This document shows, piece after piece, positions 34,820-43,471 of a stretch of 64,000 nucleotides of DNA (its first letter is position 1; every line of letters starts with the position of its first letter). Both the position numbers and the translations under genes were made by a program. The DNA is taken from positions 179,111 through 243,110 of the forward strand of contig JAJDAO010000021.1 in NCBI GenBank assembly GCA_029261835.1. Direction: 5' to 3'. This stretch comes from Deltaproteobacteria bacterium (lineage in GTDB: Bacteria; Myxococcota_A; UBA9160; UBA4427). Below the pieces are notes generated by a model that was not told the origin of the DNA, searched no databases, and saw nothing but the letters and a program-made list of their open reading frames with translations.

Positions 34820-37087
34820 GTGGCCACAGCTTCAGCCGGCGAAGACGGCACGTCTCGCACGATCTACCGCGCCTGCCCGCTCTGCGAGGCCACCTGTGGC
34901 ATCGCGGTCGAAGTCGCTGTCGACGTCGATGGGAGCGGGCACGCCGTCGCCGTTCGCGGAGACGACGAGGATCCGCTGGGCCGCGGCTACATCTGCCCCA
35001 AGGCCCACGGCCTGATCGGGCTGCAGGAAGATCCCGACCGTCTGCGCCACCCCGTGCGGCGGGTGGATGGACAGTGGCTGGAGATCGGTTGGGACGAAGC
35101 CTTCGAGCTGGTGGGGCGGCGTCTGCGCGAGATCCGCGAGAGCTCTGGGCCGGGCGCCCTCTCCGCTTACGTGGGCAACCCCACCGTGCACGACCTGGGT
35201 GCCACGGTGTACATGCCCGCGCTGCTGCGATCGCTCGGCAGCAAGAAGCGCTTCACGGCGTCGAGCGTCGATCAGCTGCCCAAGATGCTGTCCTGCGCCG
35301 CCCTGTTCGGCGGGTCGCTCAGTATTCCGATCCCCGACATCGACCGTACCCAGCATCTGTTGATGTTGGGTGCCAATCCGATGGCCTCCAACGGCAGCTT
35401 GATGACCGCCCCCGACATGCGCGGCCGCTTGCGCGCGCTGCGCGAGCGGGGCGGAAGACTCATCGTCGTGGATCCGCGCCGCAGTGAGACCGCGCGCATC
35501 GCCGATGAGCACCTCTTCATCCGGCCGGGAACCGATGCCCTCTTCCTCTTCTCCCTCGTCCACACGCTCTTCGATGAGCAGCTCGTTGCGCTCGGACCGC
35601 TCGAACAATACGTGCGCGGCATCGAAGAGGTGCGTGAGCTCTCGCGCGACTTCTCACCCGAAGCGACCGCACCGGCCACGGGCATCCAGGCCGACGACAC
35701 CCGGCGCCTGGCGCGCGAGTTCGGTGCGGCATCGAAAGCCGCCTGCTACGGCCGTGTGGGAACCTGTACCCAGGCATTCGGCACCGTCTCGAGCTGGCTG
35801 ATCGACGTCGTGAATGTCCTCACCGGTAACCTCGACAGACCCGGCGGCGTGTTGTTCCCACGAGCGGCGACCTCGCCGGGCGTAGCGAAGCCAGGACCGG
35901 GCTCACCCGTCGCCCACGCGCGCTGGCGCTCCAGCGTGCGCGGCCTGCCGGAGTCCTTCGGCGAGCTGCCGGTGGCCGCACTGTCGGAGGAGATCGACTC
36001 GGCGGGCGATGCGCGCATCCGTGCGCTCGTCACACTGGCGGGCAACCCCGTGCTCTCGACGCCCAACGGTGCGCGCCTCGCCCGAGCGCTCGAGTCCCTC
36101 GACTTCATGGTGTCGGTCGACCTGTACGTGAACGAGACCACGCGCTTCGCCGACGTGATCCTGCCGCCGACGACGCCTCTCGAGCGCCCCCACTACGACC
36201 TCGCGTTCTCGGGCCTCGCCATCCGGAACGTCGCCAAGTTCTCACCGACGGTGCTCGACCCGCCCGCTGGCGGCTGGGACCAGTGGAAGATCATCGCCGA
36301 GCTCGCGGGCTGCGTGAACGGCGTGGGGGCCGACGTGGTCGACGACCTCGTGCTCGGCGCGCTGCTCTCCTCGTGCGTCGGTGCGCCCGAAACCGCCTGC
36401 CCCGACGTCAGCCAGGAACAGGCCCGAAAGGCGCTTGGCGACAAGCGAGGACCGGAACGCCTCCTCGACCTGATGCTGCGCGCGGGGCCCTACGGTGATC
36501 GCTTCGACGGCGCGAGAGGTGGGCTGTCGCTGGCGGCCCTGCAAGCGTCGCCCCACGGCATCGACCTCGGTCCGCTCGCCTCGCGCATTCCCGAGGTGAT
36601 CGCCACCGAGAGCGGCGCGATCGAGCTCGCGCCGCCGCTGCTCGTCGCCGACGTACCCCGTCTGCGCGCCGCGCTGGATTGCGGTGCTCGCGCGCATCAC
36701 GAGCTGCTGTTGATCGGCCGCCGACACGTCCGCTCCAACAACTCCTGGATGCACAACATCCATTCTCTCGCAAAGGGACCCGAGCGTTGCACATTGCTCG
36801 TTCACCCCGACGATGCCACGCGCCTCGGGCTGCAAGACGCGAAGACCGCGCGCATCCGCTCGCGCGTGGGCGAAGTCGTGGCGCCGGTCGCGGTCTCGAG
36901 CGAGGTGATGCCCGGCGTGGTGAGCCTTCCCCACGGCTACGGCCACGACGCCCCGGGCACGCGCATGGAAACCGCCCGTCTTCACGCGGGCGTGAACGCC
37001 AATCTCCTCAGCGACGAAGAGCAGATCGACCAGCCCTCGGGCAACAGCGTGTTGAGCGGCATCCCGGTCGAGGTCTCACCGGTCTGA
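34820..37087 (+). CDS. Molybdopterin-dependent oxidoreductase (DMSO reductase family)
   Basis: This 755-residue enzyme has an N-terminal [4Fe-4S] motif, C-x2-C-x3-C plus a distant Cys (CPLCEATCGIAV, YICPKA), then GYICPKAHGLIGLQEDPDRL, LMLGANPMASNGSLM, IVVDPRRSETARIADEH, TRFADVILPPTTPLERPHY and a C-terminal MPT barrel (LVHPDDATRLGLQDAKTARI). There is no twin-Arg signal, so it is cytoplasmic. AGGAGG eight bases ahead of GTG 34820 sets the start. It resembles the formate dehydrogenase/nitrate reductase-like enzymes of actinobacteria and proteobacteria that lack dedicated subunits; the substrate is not readable. Unlike the enzyme at 16636 it has no fused desulfurase. Confidence 0.9.
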   Translation: MATASAGEDGTSRTIYRACPLCEATCGIAVEVAVDVDGSGHAVAVRGDDEDPLGRGYICPKAHGLIGLQEDPDRLRHPVRRVDGQWLEIGWDEAFELVGRRLREIRESSGPGALSAYVGNPTVHDLGATVYMPALLRSLGSKKRFTASSVDQLPKMLSCAALFGGSLSIPIPDIDRTQHLLMLGANPMASNGSLMTAPDMRGRLRALRERGGRLIVVDPRRSETARIADEHLFIRPGTDALFLFSLVHTLFDEQLVALGPLEQYVRGIEEVRELSRDFSPEATAPATGIQADDTRRLAREFGAASKAACYGRVGTCTQAFGTVSSWLIDVVNVLTGNLDRPGGVLFPRAATSPGVAKPGPGSPVAHARWRSSVRGLPESFGELPVAALSEEIDSAGDARIRALVTLAGNPVLSTPNGARLARALESLDFMVSVDLYVNETTRFADVILPPTTPLERPHYDLAFSGLAIRNVAKFSPTVLDPPAGGWDQWKIIAELAGCVNGVGADVVDDLVLGALLSSCVGAPETACPDVSQEQARKALGDKRGPERLLDLMLRAGPYGDRFDGARGGLSLAALQASPHGIDLGPLASRIPEVIATESGAIELAPPLLVADVPRLRAALDCGARAHHELLLIGRRHVRSNNSWMHNIHSLAKGPERCTLLVHPDDATRLGLQDAKTARIRSRVGEVVAPVAVSSEVMPGVVSLPHGYGHDAPGTRMETARLHAGVNANLLSDEEQIDQPSGNSVLSGIPVEVSPV

Positions 37088-37098
37088 CAGCGCGCCGT

Positions 37099-37968
37099 TC
37101 ATTGCTCGAGCAGCGTGATCAAGCTCGACGTATCGAGGCGGCCGCCGCCCCGCCTCTGGATCTCTTCGTAGAAGCGATCGACGATCTGCGTAACGGGCAG
37201 CGCCGCGCCGACGCGCTGCGCCTCGGCCAGAGCGAAGCCGAGATCCTTGCGCATCCAATCCACCGCAAAGCCGAAGTCGAACCTGCCCTCGTGCATCGTG
37301 AGGGCGCGGTTGTCCATCTGCCAGGATTGCGCGGCCCCGCCCGAGATCACCTCGACCGCGCGCCCCACATCGAGCCCCACCCGCTCCGCGAAGGCGAGCC
37401 CCTCCGAAAGCGCCTGCACGAGGCCCGCGATGCAGATCTGGTTCACCATCTTCGTGAGCTGTCCGGCTCCCGCCGCGCCCATCCGCATGGCACGCTTCGC
37501 ATAGCAGTCGAGAAGTGGCCGTACACTTTCGAAGACGGCCTCGTCTCCGCCCACCATGATCGTGAGTGCGCCCGTCTCGGCACCCACCTGCCCGCCTGAG
37601 ATCGGCGCGTCCAGAAAGCCCAGGCCCAGGCCTTCGGCATCGCTCGCCAGCTCGCGCGCTGTCTGCGCCGACACCGTGGTGTGGTCGACGAGGACCCCGC
37701 CCGGCGAGAGCGCCTCGAAGACACCCGAATCACCGGCGACCACGCCGCGCAGGTCGTCGTCATTGCCGGTGCAGACGAAGGCAATGTCCACCCCCTGCAC
37801 GGCCTCGGCTGGCGAGCCGAGAGCCCTGCCCCCGAACTCCGCGACCCACTGCTGCGCGCGCGAGGCCGTCCGGTTGTAGACCCTCACGTCGTGTCCCGCG
37901 CGCGCGAGGTGTCCCGCCATCGGGTAGCCCATGGTCCCCAGACATAGAAACGCGACCTTCTTCGACAT
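37099..37968 (-). CDS. NAD(P)-dependent beta-hydroxyacid dehydrogenase (3-hydroxyisobutyrate dehydrogenase-like)
   Basis: This 289-residue enzyme has the N-terminal dinucleotide motif AFLCLGTMGYPMAGHLARAG, VRVYNRTASRA, the DHTTVSAQTARELA strand, the substrate-binding FLDAPISGGQVGAETGALTI and the catalytic Lys in GAGQLTKMVNQICIAGLVQA. The C-terminal helical domain ends in GRLDTSSLITLLEQ. Members reduce or oxidise small beta-hydroxyacids such as 3-hydroxyisobutyrate or tartronate semialdehyde. The ATG at 37968 has GAGGAG upstream; a longer frame exists but has no site. It converges with the molybdoenzyme at an 11-base gap. Confidence 0.9.
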   Translation of the reverse strand: MSKKVAFLCLGTMGYPMAGHLARAGHDVRVYNRTASRAQQWVAEFGGRALGSPAEAVQGVDIAFVCTGNDDDLRGVVAGDSGVFEALSPGGVLVDHTTVSAQTARELASDAEGLGLGFLDAPISGGQVGAETGALTIMVGGDEAVFESVRPLLDCYAKRAMRMGAAGAGQLTKMVNQICIAGLVQALSEGLAFAERVGLDVGRAVEVISGGAAQSWQMDNRALTMHEGRFDFGFAVDWMRKDLGFALAEAQRVGAALPVTQIVDRFYEEIQRRGGGRLDTSSLITLLEQ

Positions 37969-38155
37969 GCTCTCCTCGCTCGGGATGGGGGCGGCGAAGC
38001 CGGTGCGGCGCGGCCGGCGCGAGTGGTCATAGTAGACGAGGGCGCTGTCGAGGGATGGGCCGCGAGGCGTACGAAGAGGGGCGGCGATCGAGGGCAGCTG
38101 GCCTGTCGAACTCACCTGGGCGGTCGAAATGGGCACCTCTGTCGATCGGCAGAAT

Positions 38156-38174
38156 AACAGTACAACTAACTGTT
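38156..38174. promoter_or_regulatory. Short palindrome in an AT-rich divergent promoter region
   Basis: AACAGT (38156-38161) and ACTGTT (38169-38174) are perfect inverted arms around a 7-base spacer. They lie in the AT-rich half of the 292-base divergent region before the two-gene nucleotidyltransferase unit. A possible promoter for that unit follows: TTTACA (38222-38227), 16 bases, TACGAT (38244-38249), eleven bases from the ATG at 38261. Confidence 0.35.
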
Positions 38175-38260
38175 TTTATTGATCTATCTACAAACCTTGG
38201 CAGCGCGATCGAAGTTTTTGGTTTACAGTCGAACCATTATAGTTACGATAGACACTAATC

Positions 38261-38764
38261 ATGGCCTACCTAGTGCGCCGCAGCCCCACGCGAGTCGAGA
38301 TCCGGGAGAGCCGCTCTACGCCGAAGGGCGCGCGCTCGCGCGTGCTCGCGAGCTTTCCCGAGGTCTTGAGTCGCGATGTCTTGGACCGTGCCGCCGCGCG
38401 GGCCACGCGCCCCTTCGACGCCGGCACCCTCGTGCGTCGTGCGCGCGCCCTGGGCATCCCGGTGCTGGAGCGCTCACGGGAACCCGAGGCCCGAGCCCTG
38501 CTCTCGCGACTGCGGCGCAACGACCCCCTCGACCCCGTGCTCGCCGTGTCGCTGCGCCGCGCGCTCGCACAGCTCCCCGAAACACCGATCCCGGAGTCGC
38601 TGGCGGAGGTCTCCGAGTGGGTCGGCGCCAGCGCATCGGAGCGTGGCGCCGCGCTGCGCGAACTCCTCGATCTCTACGGCCGCATCGCCCGCAGCCGACC
38701 GCCGCGGCGCCAACGCGAGCGAGCGCACTTCCCGCGCTTCTCTTCGCGACGCAAACGCGGCTGA
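38261..38764 (+). CDS. Hypothetical Arg-rich partner of a nucleotidyltransferase
   Basis: This is a 167-residue, strongly basic protein. The opening YLVRRSPTRVEIRESRSTPK and GARSRVLASFPEVLSRDVLD are followed by the repeated helical pattern DAGTLVRRARALGIPV and a tail SRPPRRQRERAHFPRFSSRR that looks nucleic-acid-binding. I know no characterised family for it. It ends two bases before the AbiEii-type gene, so the pair is cotranscribed. The arrangement (small basic protein first, nucleotidyltransferase second) resembles toxin-antitoxin or abortive-infection modules, but it lacks the winged-helix of AbiEi. Confidence 0.75.
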   Translation: MAYLVRRSPTRVEIRESRSTPKGARSRVLASFPEVLSRDVLDRAAARATRPFDAGTLVRRARALGIPVLERSREPEARALLSRLRRNDPLDPVLAVSLRRALAQLPETPIPESLAEVSEWVGASASERGAALRELLDLYGRIARSRPPRRQRERAHFPRFSSRRKRG

Positions 38765-38766
38765 GC

Positions 38767-39330
38767 ATGGCGACCGCGTCCCTCTCCGAGAAGGTTCTGC
38801 TGATCGAAGAGGGCCTGCGTCAGCGCAGCATCCCGCACGCCTTCGGCGGTGCCATCGCCCTCGCCTACTACGCCACGCCGCGCGCAACCATCGACATCGA
38901 CGTGAACGTCTTCATCTCAGTGAACCGCGCCGATGAGGTGCTGGGCCTGCTGCAAGAGCTGGGCGCCAAACCCCTGCGCGACGAACAGCGCGCGCAGCTA
39001 GAGCGCGACGGACAGGTACGTATCCACTGGGACGCCACCCCCGTGGATCTCTTCTTCTCCTACGACGCCCTCCACGAGAGCTGCCTCGAACGCCGCCAGC
39101 GCCTGCCCATGGGCGACAGCGACTCGATCCACGTCCTCGCAGCCGAGGACCTGCTCGTATTCAAGGCCCTCTTCAACCGCGACAAGGACTGGCGCGACAT
39201 CGAGGAGCTCACCTACGCCATGGCGGGCGAGCTCGACGCCAGCTACGCGAAGGAGTGGCTGGAACGCATCGCGGGCAAGCAGGACCCGCGCTACGAGAAG
39301 CTCTGTGAGGTGTTGGAGCGCTTGGCGTGA
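38767..39330 (+). CDS. Nucleotidyltransferase of the AbiEii/MNT type
   Basis: This 187-residue protein carries the polymerase-beta-superfamily motif: PHAFGGAIALAYYATPRATI followed by DIDVNVFIS, that is G-G-x(9-13)-R-x-T-x-D-(I/L)-D-(V/L). A third acidic residue is in TPVDLFFSYD. LAAEDLLVFKALFNRDKDWRD is the conserved second block of AbiEii-like proteins, with the F-K and R-x-K-D-x-x-D residues. Enzymes of this type transfer NMPs to protein or tRNA targets and act as type IV toxins in AbiE systems. The ATG at 38767 is two bases past the upstream stop. Confidence 0.85.
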   Translation: MATASLSEKVLLIEEGLRQRSIPHAFGGAIALAYYATPRATIDIDVNVFISVNRADEVLGLLQELGAKPLRDEQRAQLERDGQVRIHWDATPVDLFFSYDALHESCLERRQRLPMGDSDSIHVLAAEDLLVFKALFNRDKDWRDIEELTYAMAGELDASYAKEWLERIAGKQDPRYEKLCEVLERLA

Positions 39331-39427
39331 GGGGGATGGAGATGCGCGTGTCGTGCACCCGCCATTCCAACGCCATCGCACAGCGACTCTTCGCGCGGCT
39401 TCACTGAGCCCTGAGCTGGAGACGCAA

Positions 39428-40882
39428 TCACTCCAGCTCGACGGCGTCTGCGACGTCGATGGCCGATGCGTCCCCATCCGCGTCGTCCACGACCGAGACC
39501 AGATCTCCAACCTGGAGTGCCGCGAAGAACGCCGCGGACGTGATGGACGCTTCGTTCTCATCCTCGAACTCCGTCACACCATCCGTCGCGATCGTCAACC
39601 CCAGGATCGTAATGTCTCCTGTGCTGGCGCTGAAGGAATCGACCGGCCCCCGCAGCTCCACGTCGTCGACATCCCGCCGCTCGAGATGGCTCGCCACCAC
39701 CCCGCCGCCGCCGTCCGAGAGCCCGCGGATGAGCAGAAAGTCTCCCGCGGAGAGGTTGGCGAGCCCGAACGGCTCGATGTCGTCGCGCGAGTCCTTCAGA
39801 GAGCACGAAGCCGGGACGCTGATCTCCACGCCCAACAGCACCAGCGTCCGCGCCGACACATCCACATCCGCTGCCTGCGCGATGGCGGCGTCCAGCCGAA
39901 TCTCCTGGCTGCGAAGCTCGACCTTCGTGGCCCGCAGCACGCCGCTCACCACCGGGCCCTCGACCTCGACCTCGACGCCGTCCGCCAACATCGAGGCATC
40001 TCCCTGCTCGAAGCTCGCCCCCGAGGCGTCCACCGCCTGCAATCCCACGAAGAAGTCGCTTTGCGAGCTGTAGCTTCGGACGATGCCCTCCAGACTGGCC
40101 TTCTCCACATCGTCGTCGAGCCCGTCTTCCAGCTCGATCCTGTCGGCCGTCACCACATCGACGCTGGTCAGCACACCTTCGACCTCGACATAAAGGCCGT
40201 TGCTGACGCCACTCGGCAGATCCGAGAGATCGGTGGTGATGCCGGTCGGATCGAAGTTGATCGTTATGCCCCCGAGCAGGAAGCTGCTGCCGCTCGCGTA
40301 GCTCGTCACGGTGCCCTTGAGCTCGACCTCCGTCGAATTCAGCACGAGCGTTCCCTTCTTCTCGATTCGCGTGGCGCGAATCGCTCCAGTGTCATCCAGC
40401 AGCCCGCTCACCTCGGCCACGTCGTCCACCGCCATCGTGGCAAAGCCGAAGCTCGGATCGTCATCGTCGAAGCGGGTGACGCCGTCCTCCACCATGACGA
40501 GCTGCCCGAGGATCTCGATCTGCTTGAGGAGGCCGTCGTTCCCGACATCGGCGATGCTCTCGATCGGCCCCTCGATCGCGTCGTCGAAGACGACGCTCGA
40601 CGCCGAACCGCTTGTGCCGTTAACGGAGAACGTGCCCGACACGGTCACCACCATGCCGAGCTCGAGCTGCGTCTGGCTGGCCGAGCTGCCGTCGAGCTCG
40701 ACGAGGGCACCCGAGAGATCCCATTCCACGTCGTTGACGAAGATGCTGCCGAAGGCCGTGATCGGACCGCTCGAGATGCCGGTGCCTCCGATGCCGCCCT
40801 CGGCCAGTGTGCCGCCGCCCGGAGAGCAGGCGAGTGTCAGTGACATCCAAAGGACGATGGCCAGGGTCAAGTGTGATCTCAT
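39428..40882 (-). CDS. DUF5666-repeat lipoprotein (first paralogue)
   Basis: This 484-residue exported protein has a signal peptide with lipobox SLTLAC (lipidated Cys at residue 19). The mature part is a chain of DUF5666-type beta modules: ITAFGSIFVNDVEWDLSGA, LELGMVVTVSGTF, FDPTGITTDLSDLPSGVSNG, LYVEVEGVLTSVDVVTADRI and DFLLIRGLSDGGGGVVASHL. It is very acidic (many Asp/Glu), suggesting divalent-cation binding or a surface role. The function of the family is unknown. It lies one base after the DUF6502 gene and is about 50% similar by eye to the lipoprotein at 41893. I start at 40882 since the signal peptide begins there. Confidence 0.88.
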   Translation of the reverse strand: MRSHLTLAIVLWMSLTLACSPGGGTLAEGGIGGTGISSGPITAFGSIFVNDVEWDLSGALVELDGSSASQTQLELGMVVTVSGTFSVNGTSGSASSVVFDDAIEGPIESIADVGNDGLLKQIEILGQLVMVEDGVTRFDDDDPSFGFATMAVDDVAEVSGLLDDTGAIRATRIEKKGTLVLNSTEVELKGTVTSYASGSSFLLGGITINFDPTGITTDLSDLPSGVSNGLYVEVEGVLTSVDVVTADRIELEDGLDDDVEKASLEGIVRSYSSQSDFFVGLQAVDASGASFEQGDASMLADGVEVEVEGPVVSGVLRATKVELRSQEIRLDAAIAQAADVDVSARTLVLLGVEISVPASCSLKDSRDDIEPFGLANLSAGDFLLIRGLSDGGGGVVASHLERRDVDDVELRGPVDSFSASTGDITILGLTIATDGVTEFEDENEASITSAAFFAALQVGDLVSVVDDADGDASAIDVADAVELE

Positions 40883-40883
40883 G

Positions 40884-41777
40884 TCAGATGTCCTCCGGAC
40901 TCTTCTTCTCGGGGGCCTTTCGAGCGGGCCCTTGAAGCGGGTCTTGCGTCGAATCTTCGGAAGTGTCCTCGAAGTAGTAGATGCCGATGGATGCCCGGCT
41001 GCGCCCTGTCCCCGTGGCGGCCGGGTTGGCGTCTCGATCCTGCGCCGACATGCTCGCGTCGAGCTTCTCGAGGAGAGCCTGAGAGAAGGCGGCGGCCTCT
41101 TCCCGAAGCTGGGGCAGGAATTCAAGCGGGAGATTGTCGTAGGCGACCTTGCGCTGAAAGCGAGCCTGCTCCTTGGGGCTCGTCAGGTTGTGATCGATGG
41201 TGGAGATCAGCTCAGCGACATCCGCACCGAGGATCTCCAGCTTCTCCGACTCACCTCGAGTGGGCACGTAGGCGCGCTCCACCAGACGCAGCCGTCCGTT
41301 CTTGAGCTCTTCGACCGCGCCCACGCGAAGCAACTCGTCGAGCACGGCCCGCGGTGGTACGTCCCCGCCGTGCCGGAGCACCAGATTGGAGAAGCTGCGC
41401 TCGCCTTCACTGAAGGCGAGTGAGGCCGGGCGACCGCGACCATCCGCGAAGCTGCCGTCGCGCACCCAGCCGGAGATGACCCGGGCGGCACGATTGTACT
41501 TGTCGACCGGCGGGGCCTCGCTCGCATCGTCCGCATCGTCCGCCTTCCAGAGCCGACTCACGTCCTTGCGAGTGAGACCCGTCAGCACCGAGGTTCTCGA
41601 GATGGAAGGCTTGCGTCCGGCTACACCGAACTCCGAGCTCGCCACGTCCACGTAGACCTTCTTTGCATCCTCCATGAAGACGCCGAAGGGAATGCCGTTT
41701 CGCAGAAGCAATCGGACCAGCGGCCGCAGGATGCGACGAATCGAAGCGCTCAGAGTACGTTGAATCCCGTTCGACAT
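40884..41777 (-). CDS. DUF6502-family protein
   Basis: This is a 297-residue cytoplasmic protein. The N-terminal third, SIRRILRPLVRLLLRNGIPF, GVFMEDAKKVYVDVAS and ISRTSVLTGLTRKDVSRLWK, is the DUF6502 hallmark and looks like a helix-turn-helix. The middle has ARVISGWVRDGSFADGRGRP and LVLRHGGDVPPRAVLDELLR. DUF6502 genes are frequently beside DUF5666 genes, and here it lies between two of them on one strand, so it may regulate the lipoproteins or be part of the same process. No experimental role is known to me. Confidence 0.85.
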   Translation of the reverse strand: MSNGIQRTLSASIRRILRPLVRLLLRNGIPFGVFMEDAKKVYVDVASSEFGVAGRKPSISRTSVLTGLTRKDVSRLWKADDADDASEAPPVDKYNRAARVISGWVRDGSFADGRGRPASLAFSEGERSFSNLVLRHGGDVPPRAVLDELLRVGAVEELKNGRLRLVERAYVPTRGESEKLEILGADVAELISTIDHNLTSPKEQARFQRKVAYDNLPLEFLPQLREEAAAFSQALLEKLDASMSAQDRDANPAATGTGRSRASIGIYYFEDTSEDSTQDPLQGPARKAPEKKSPEDI

Positions 41778-41804
41778 GCCTGGCCCATCAGTCCCACTTG
41801 CTGA

Positions 41805-41871
41805 GAGGCACCCTCACGGTGCCTCGACCGATACTGGGGTGCGGCGGCTCCCAAAGCAACCGCCGCACCCC
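41805..41871 (-). terminator. Two tandem hairpins between DUF5666 and DUF6502 genes
   Basis: The 115-base gap holds two perfect stem-loops: GAGGCACC-5 nt-GGTGCCTC (41805-41825) and GGGGTGCGGCGG-12 nt-CCGCCGCACCCC (41836-41871). On the minus strand they follow the stop of the upstream lipoprotein by about 20 bases and precede the DUF6502 start. No U-tract follows either, so partial termination or mRNA 3'-end stabilisation is more likely than full termination. This would set unequal expression of the flanking genes. Confidence 0.5.
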
Positions 41872-41892
41872 TTGCGGCACTCGACATCGCGC

Positions 41893-43350
41893 TCAGTCTT
41901 CGAACTCCACCTCATTGGCCAGCTCGAGCAGCGTCTTGTCGCTCGCCTTGTCGTCCCCCTTCACCTTCACCAGATCTCCAAGCTCGACGGCCGCAAAGAA
42001 CTGGGCCTTGGTAAGGGGCCGGTCATCCGCGTCCTCGAAATCGGTGAAGCCATCGGTCGTGAAGGTGAGGCCAAGGATGGTCAGCGTGCCGGCAGATTCA
42101 TCGAAGTCCTGCACGCGCCCCTGCACCAGGGCCTCGTCGGACGCGTCCTCACGCTCCAGCCGGGTCACGACCACGCCGCCCCCGCCGTCACCGATGCCTC
42201 GCACCTCGAGGAAGTCGCCAGCGACCAGATCTGCCAGGCCGAAGCGCTCGAGATCAGCGAGGTCGTCGTCAAAGCGAGCACTGGGGTCGACGCTCAATGC
42301 GATGCCCAGGAGCATCAAGCTGCCGGCCTCCGGATCGACATCGGCGCTATCCGCCAGCTCGCCCGCCAGCTTGATCACGTGTCCACGAAGCTCGATCACA
42401 CTGGCGATCAGCGTTCCGTTCTCGACCCGCCCCTTGACCTTCACCTTGGCGCCCTCCACCAGGAGGCCGGCATCGTTGGGAGTCAGCGTCGCACCCGAGG
42501 CATCCACCCTCTGGCCCGAGACGCTGAAGAAGGCCGGGTTGCTCTCGATGTCGCTGACATAGCCCTCGAGCTCCGCCTCATCCACATCGTCCCCGAGCCC
42601 CTCGTGCTCCGCCTCGACCTTGGTCGCCGTCACCCTGTCGGCTGCCTCGAGCACGCCCTCCACCTCGACGAAAAGGCCATCGGCAACGCCTCCGGGCAGA
42701 TCTTCCAGTTCGGTGGTCACGCCGGTGGGGTCGAAGGTGATGCTGAGGCCGTCGATCTCGAAGGAGTCCACGCCATCGAAGTCGCTGATGAATCCCTTGA
42801 TCTCGATCTCGGTGGACCCCAGCGAGAGCGTCCCCTCTCGCTCGATTCGCGTGGCGATGAGGGCGCCCGTCGCATCCGTCATACCGCTCACCTCCACGAC
42901 ATCGTCCACCGCCAGGGAGTCGAAGCTGAAGAGCGGATCATCGTCGTCGAACTCGGTCACGCCACGCTCGACCACCACCGTACGGCGCAGCACCTCGAGC
43001 TCGATCAGGTTGGCGTCGAGTCCTATCTCCGTGACGCTGGCCACCGGGCCCTCCAGCGACGAGTCGTAACTGACCCGCGTCGCGACGCCCGAGACGCCGT
43101 CGTCGCCCAGGCTGCCCGAGACCGTCACCAACATGCCCAGCTCCAGCTGTGTGGGGAGCGCGCTGGAATCGTCGATATCAACATCTGCGTCGTCGATCTC
43201 CCACTCGACGCCATTGACCCAGATACTGCCGAAGGCAGTGATCACGCCCTGCGCTCGGGCGTTGGCCGAGCCGGTGGTGTTGCCATCGACCGGGCCACAG
43301 CCCACGGCGGTCAGGGCCGCGAGGATTGCGAAGTAGATGAGTCGTCTCAT
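41893..43350 (-). CDS. DUF5666-repeat lipoprotein (second paralogue)
   Basis: This 485-residue protein has a signal peptide and lipobox LTAVGC (Cys 18). It has the same module order as the lipoprotein at 39428: ITAFGSIWVNGVEWEIDDA, LELGMLVTVSGSLGDDG, FDPTGVTTELEDLPGGVADG, LFVEVEGVLEAADRV and DFLEVRGIGDGGGGVVVTRL. The composition is strongly acidic with many Asp-Asp-Asp runs. It heads the DUF5666-DUF6502-DUF5666 operon. I place the start at 43350 because the signal peptide (RRLIYFAILAALTAVGCG) begins there; the open frame continues 38 codons upstream without signal character. Confidence 0.88.
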   Translation of the reverse strand: MRRLIYFAILAALTAVGCGPVDGNTTGSANARAQGVITAFGSIWVNGVEWEIDDADVDIDDSSALPTQLELGMLVTVSGSLGDDGVSGVATRVSYDSSLEGPVASVTEIGLDANLIELEVLRRTVVVERGVTEFDDDDPLFSFDSLAVDDVVEVSGMTDATGALIATRIEREGTLSLGSTEIEIKGFISDFDGVDSFEIDGLSITFDPTGVTTELEDLPGGVADGLFVEVEGVLEAADRVTATKVEAEHEGLGDDVDEAELEGYVSDIESNPAFFSVSGQRVDASGATLTPNDAGLLVEGAKVKVKGRVENGTLIASVIELRGHVIKLAGELADSADVDPEAGSLMLLGIALSVDPSARFDDDLADLERFGLADLVAGDFLEVRGIGDGGGGVVVTRLEREDASDEALVQGRVQDFDESAGTLTILGLTFTTDGFTDFEDADDRPLTKAQFFAAVELGDLVKVKGDDKASDKTLLELANEVEFED

Positions 43351-43394
43351 TTTCGGGGTCTCCCATGTATTGCCCGATATAGGCTGATCCCAAG

Positions 43395-43414
43395 ATTGGG
43401 AATATTTTCCCAAT
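43395..43414 (-). promoter_or_regulatory. AT-rich operator-like palindrome upstream of the DUF5666 operon
   Basis: ATTGGGAA-TATT-TTCCCAAT is a perfect inverted repeat with 8-bp arms, 45 bases before the ATG of the lipoprotein. Immediately upstream on the minus strand is a consensus TTGACA (43416-43421), so a repressor bound here would cover the promoter spacer. No good -10 is spaced correctly from it. Confidence 0.5.
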
Positions 43415-43457
43415 TTGTCAAGCGAGAGACTCTTCGACTTTGAAGTGCCTTTCTTGA

Positions 43458-43471
43458 GTGACAAGTGTCAC
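43458..43471. promoter_or_regulatory. GTGACA-AG-TGTCAC palindrome
   Basis: This perfect inverted repeat with 6-bp arms and 2-base centre lies about 110 bases upstream of the DUF5666 start. The half-site GTGACA/TGTCAC is of the kind bound by dimeric regulators, but the factor is unknown. Confidence 0.35.
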
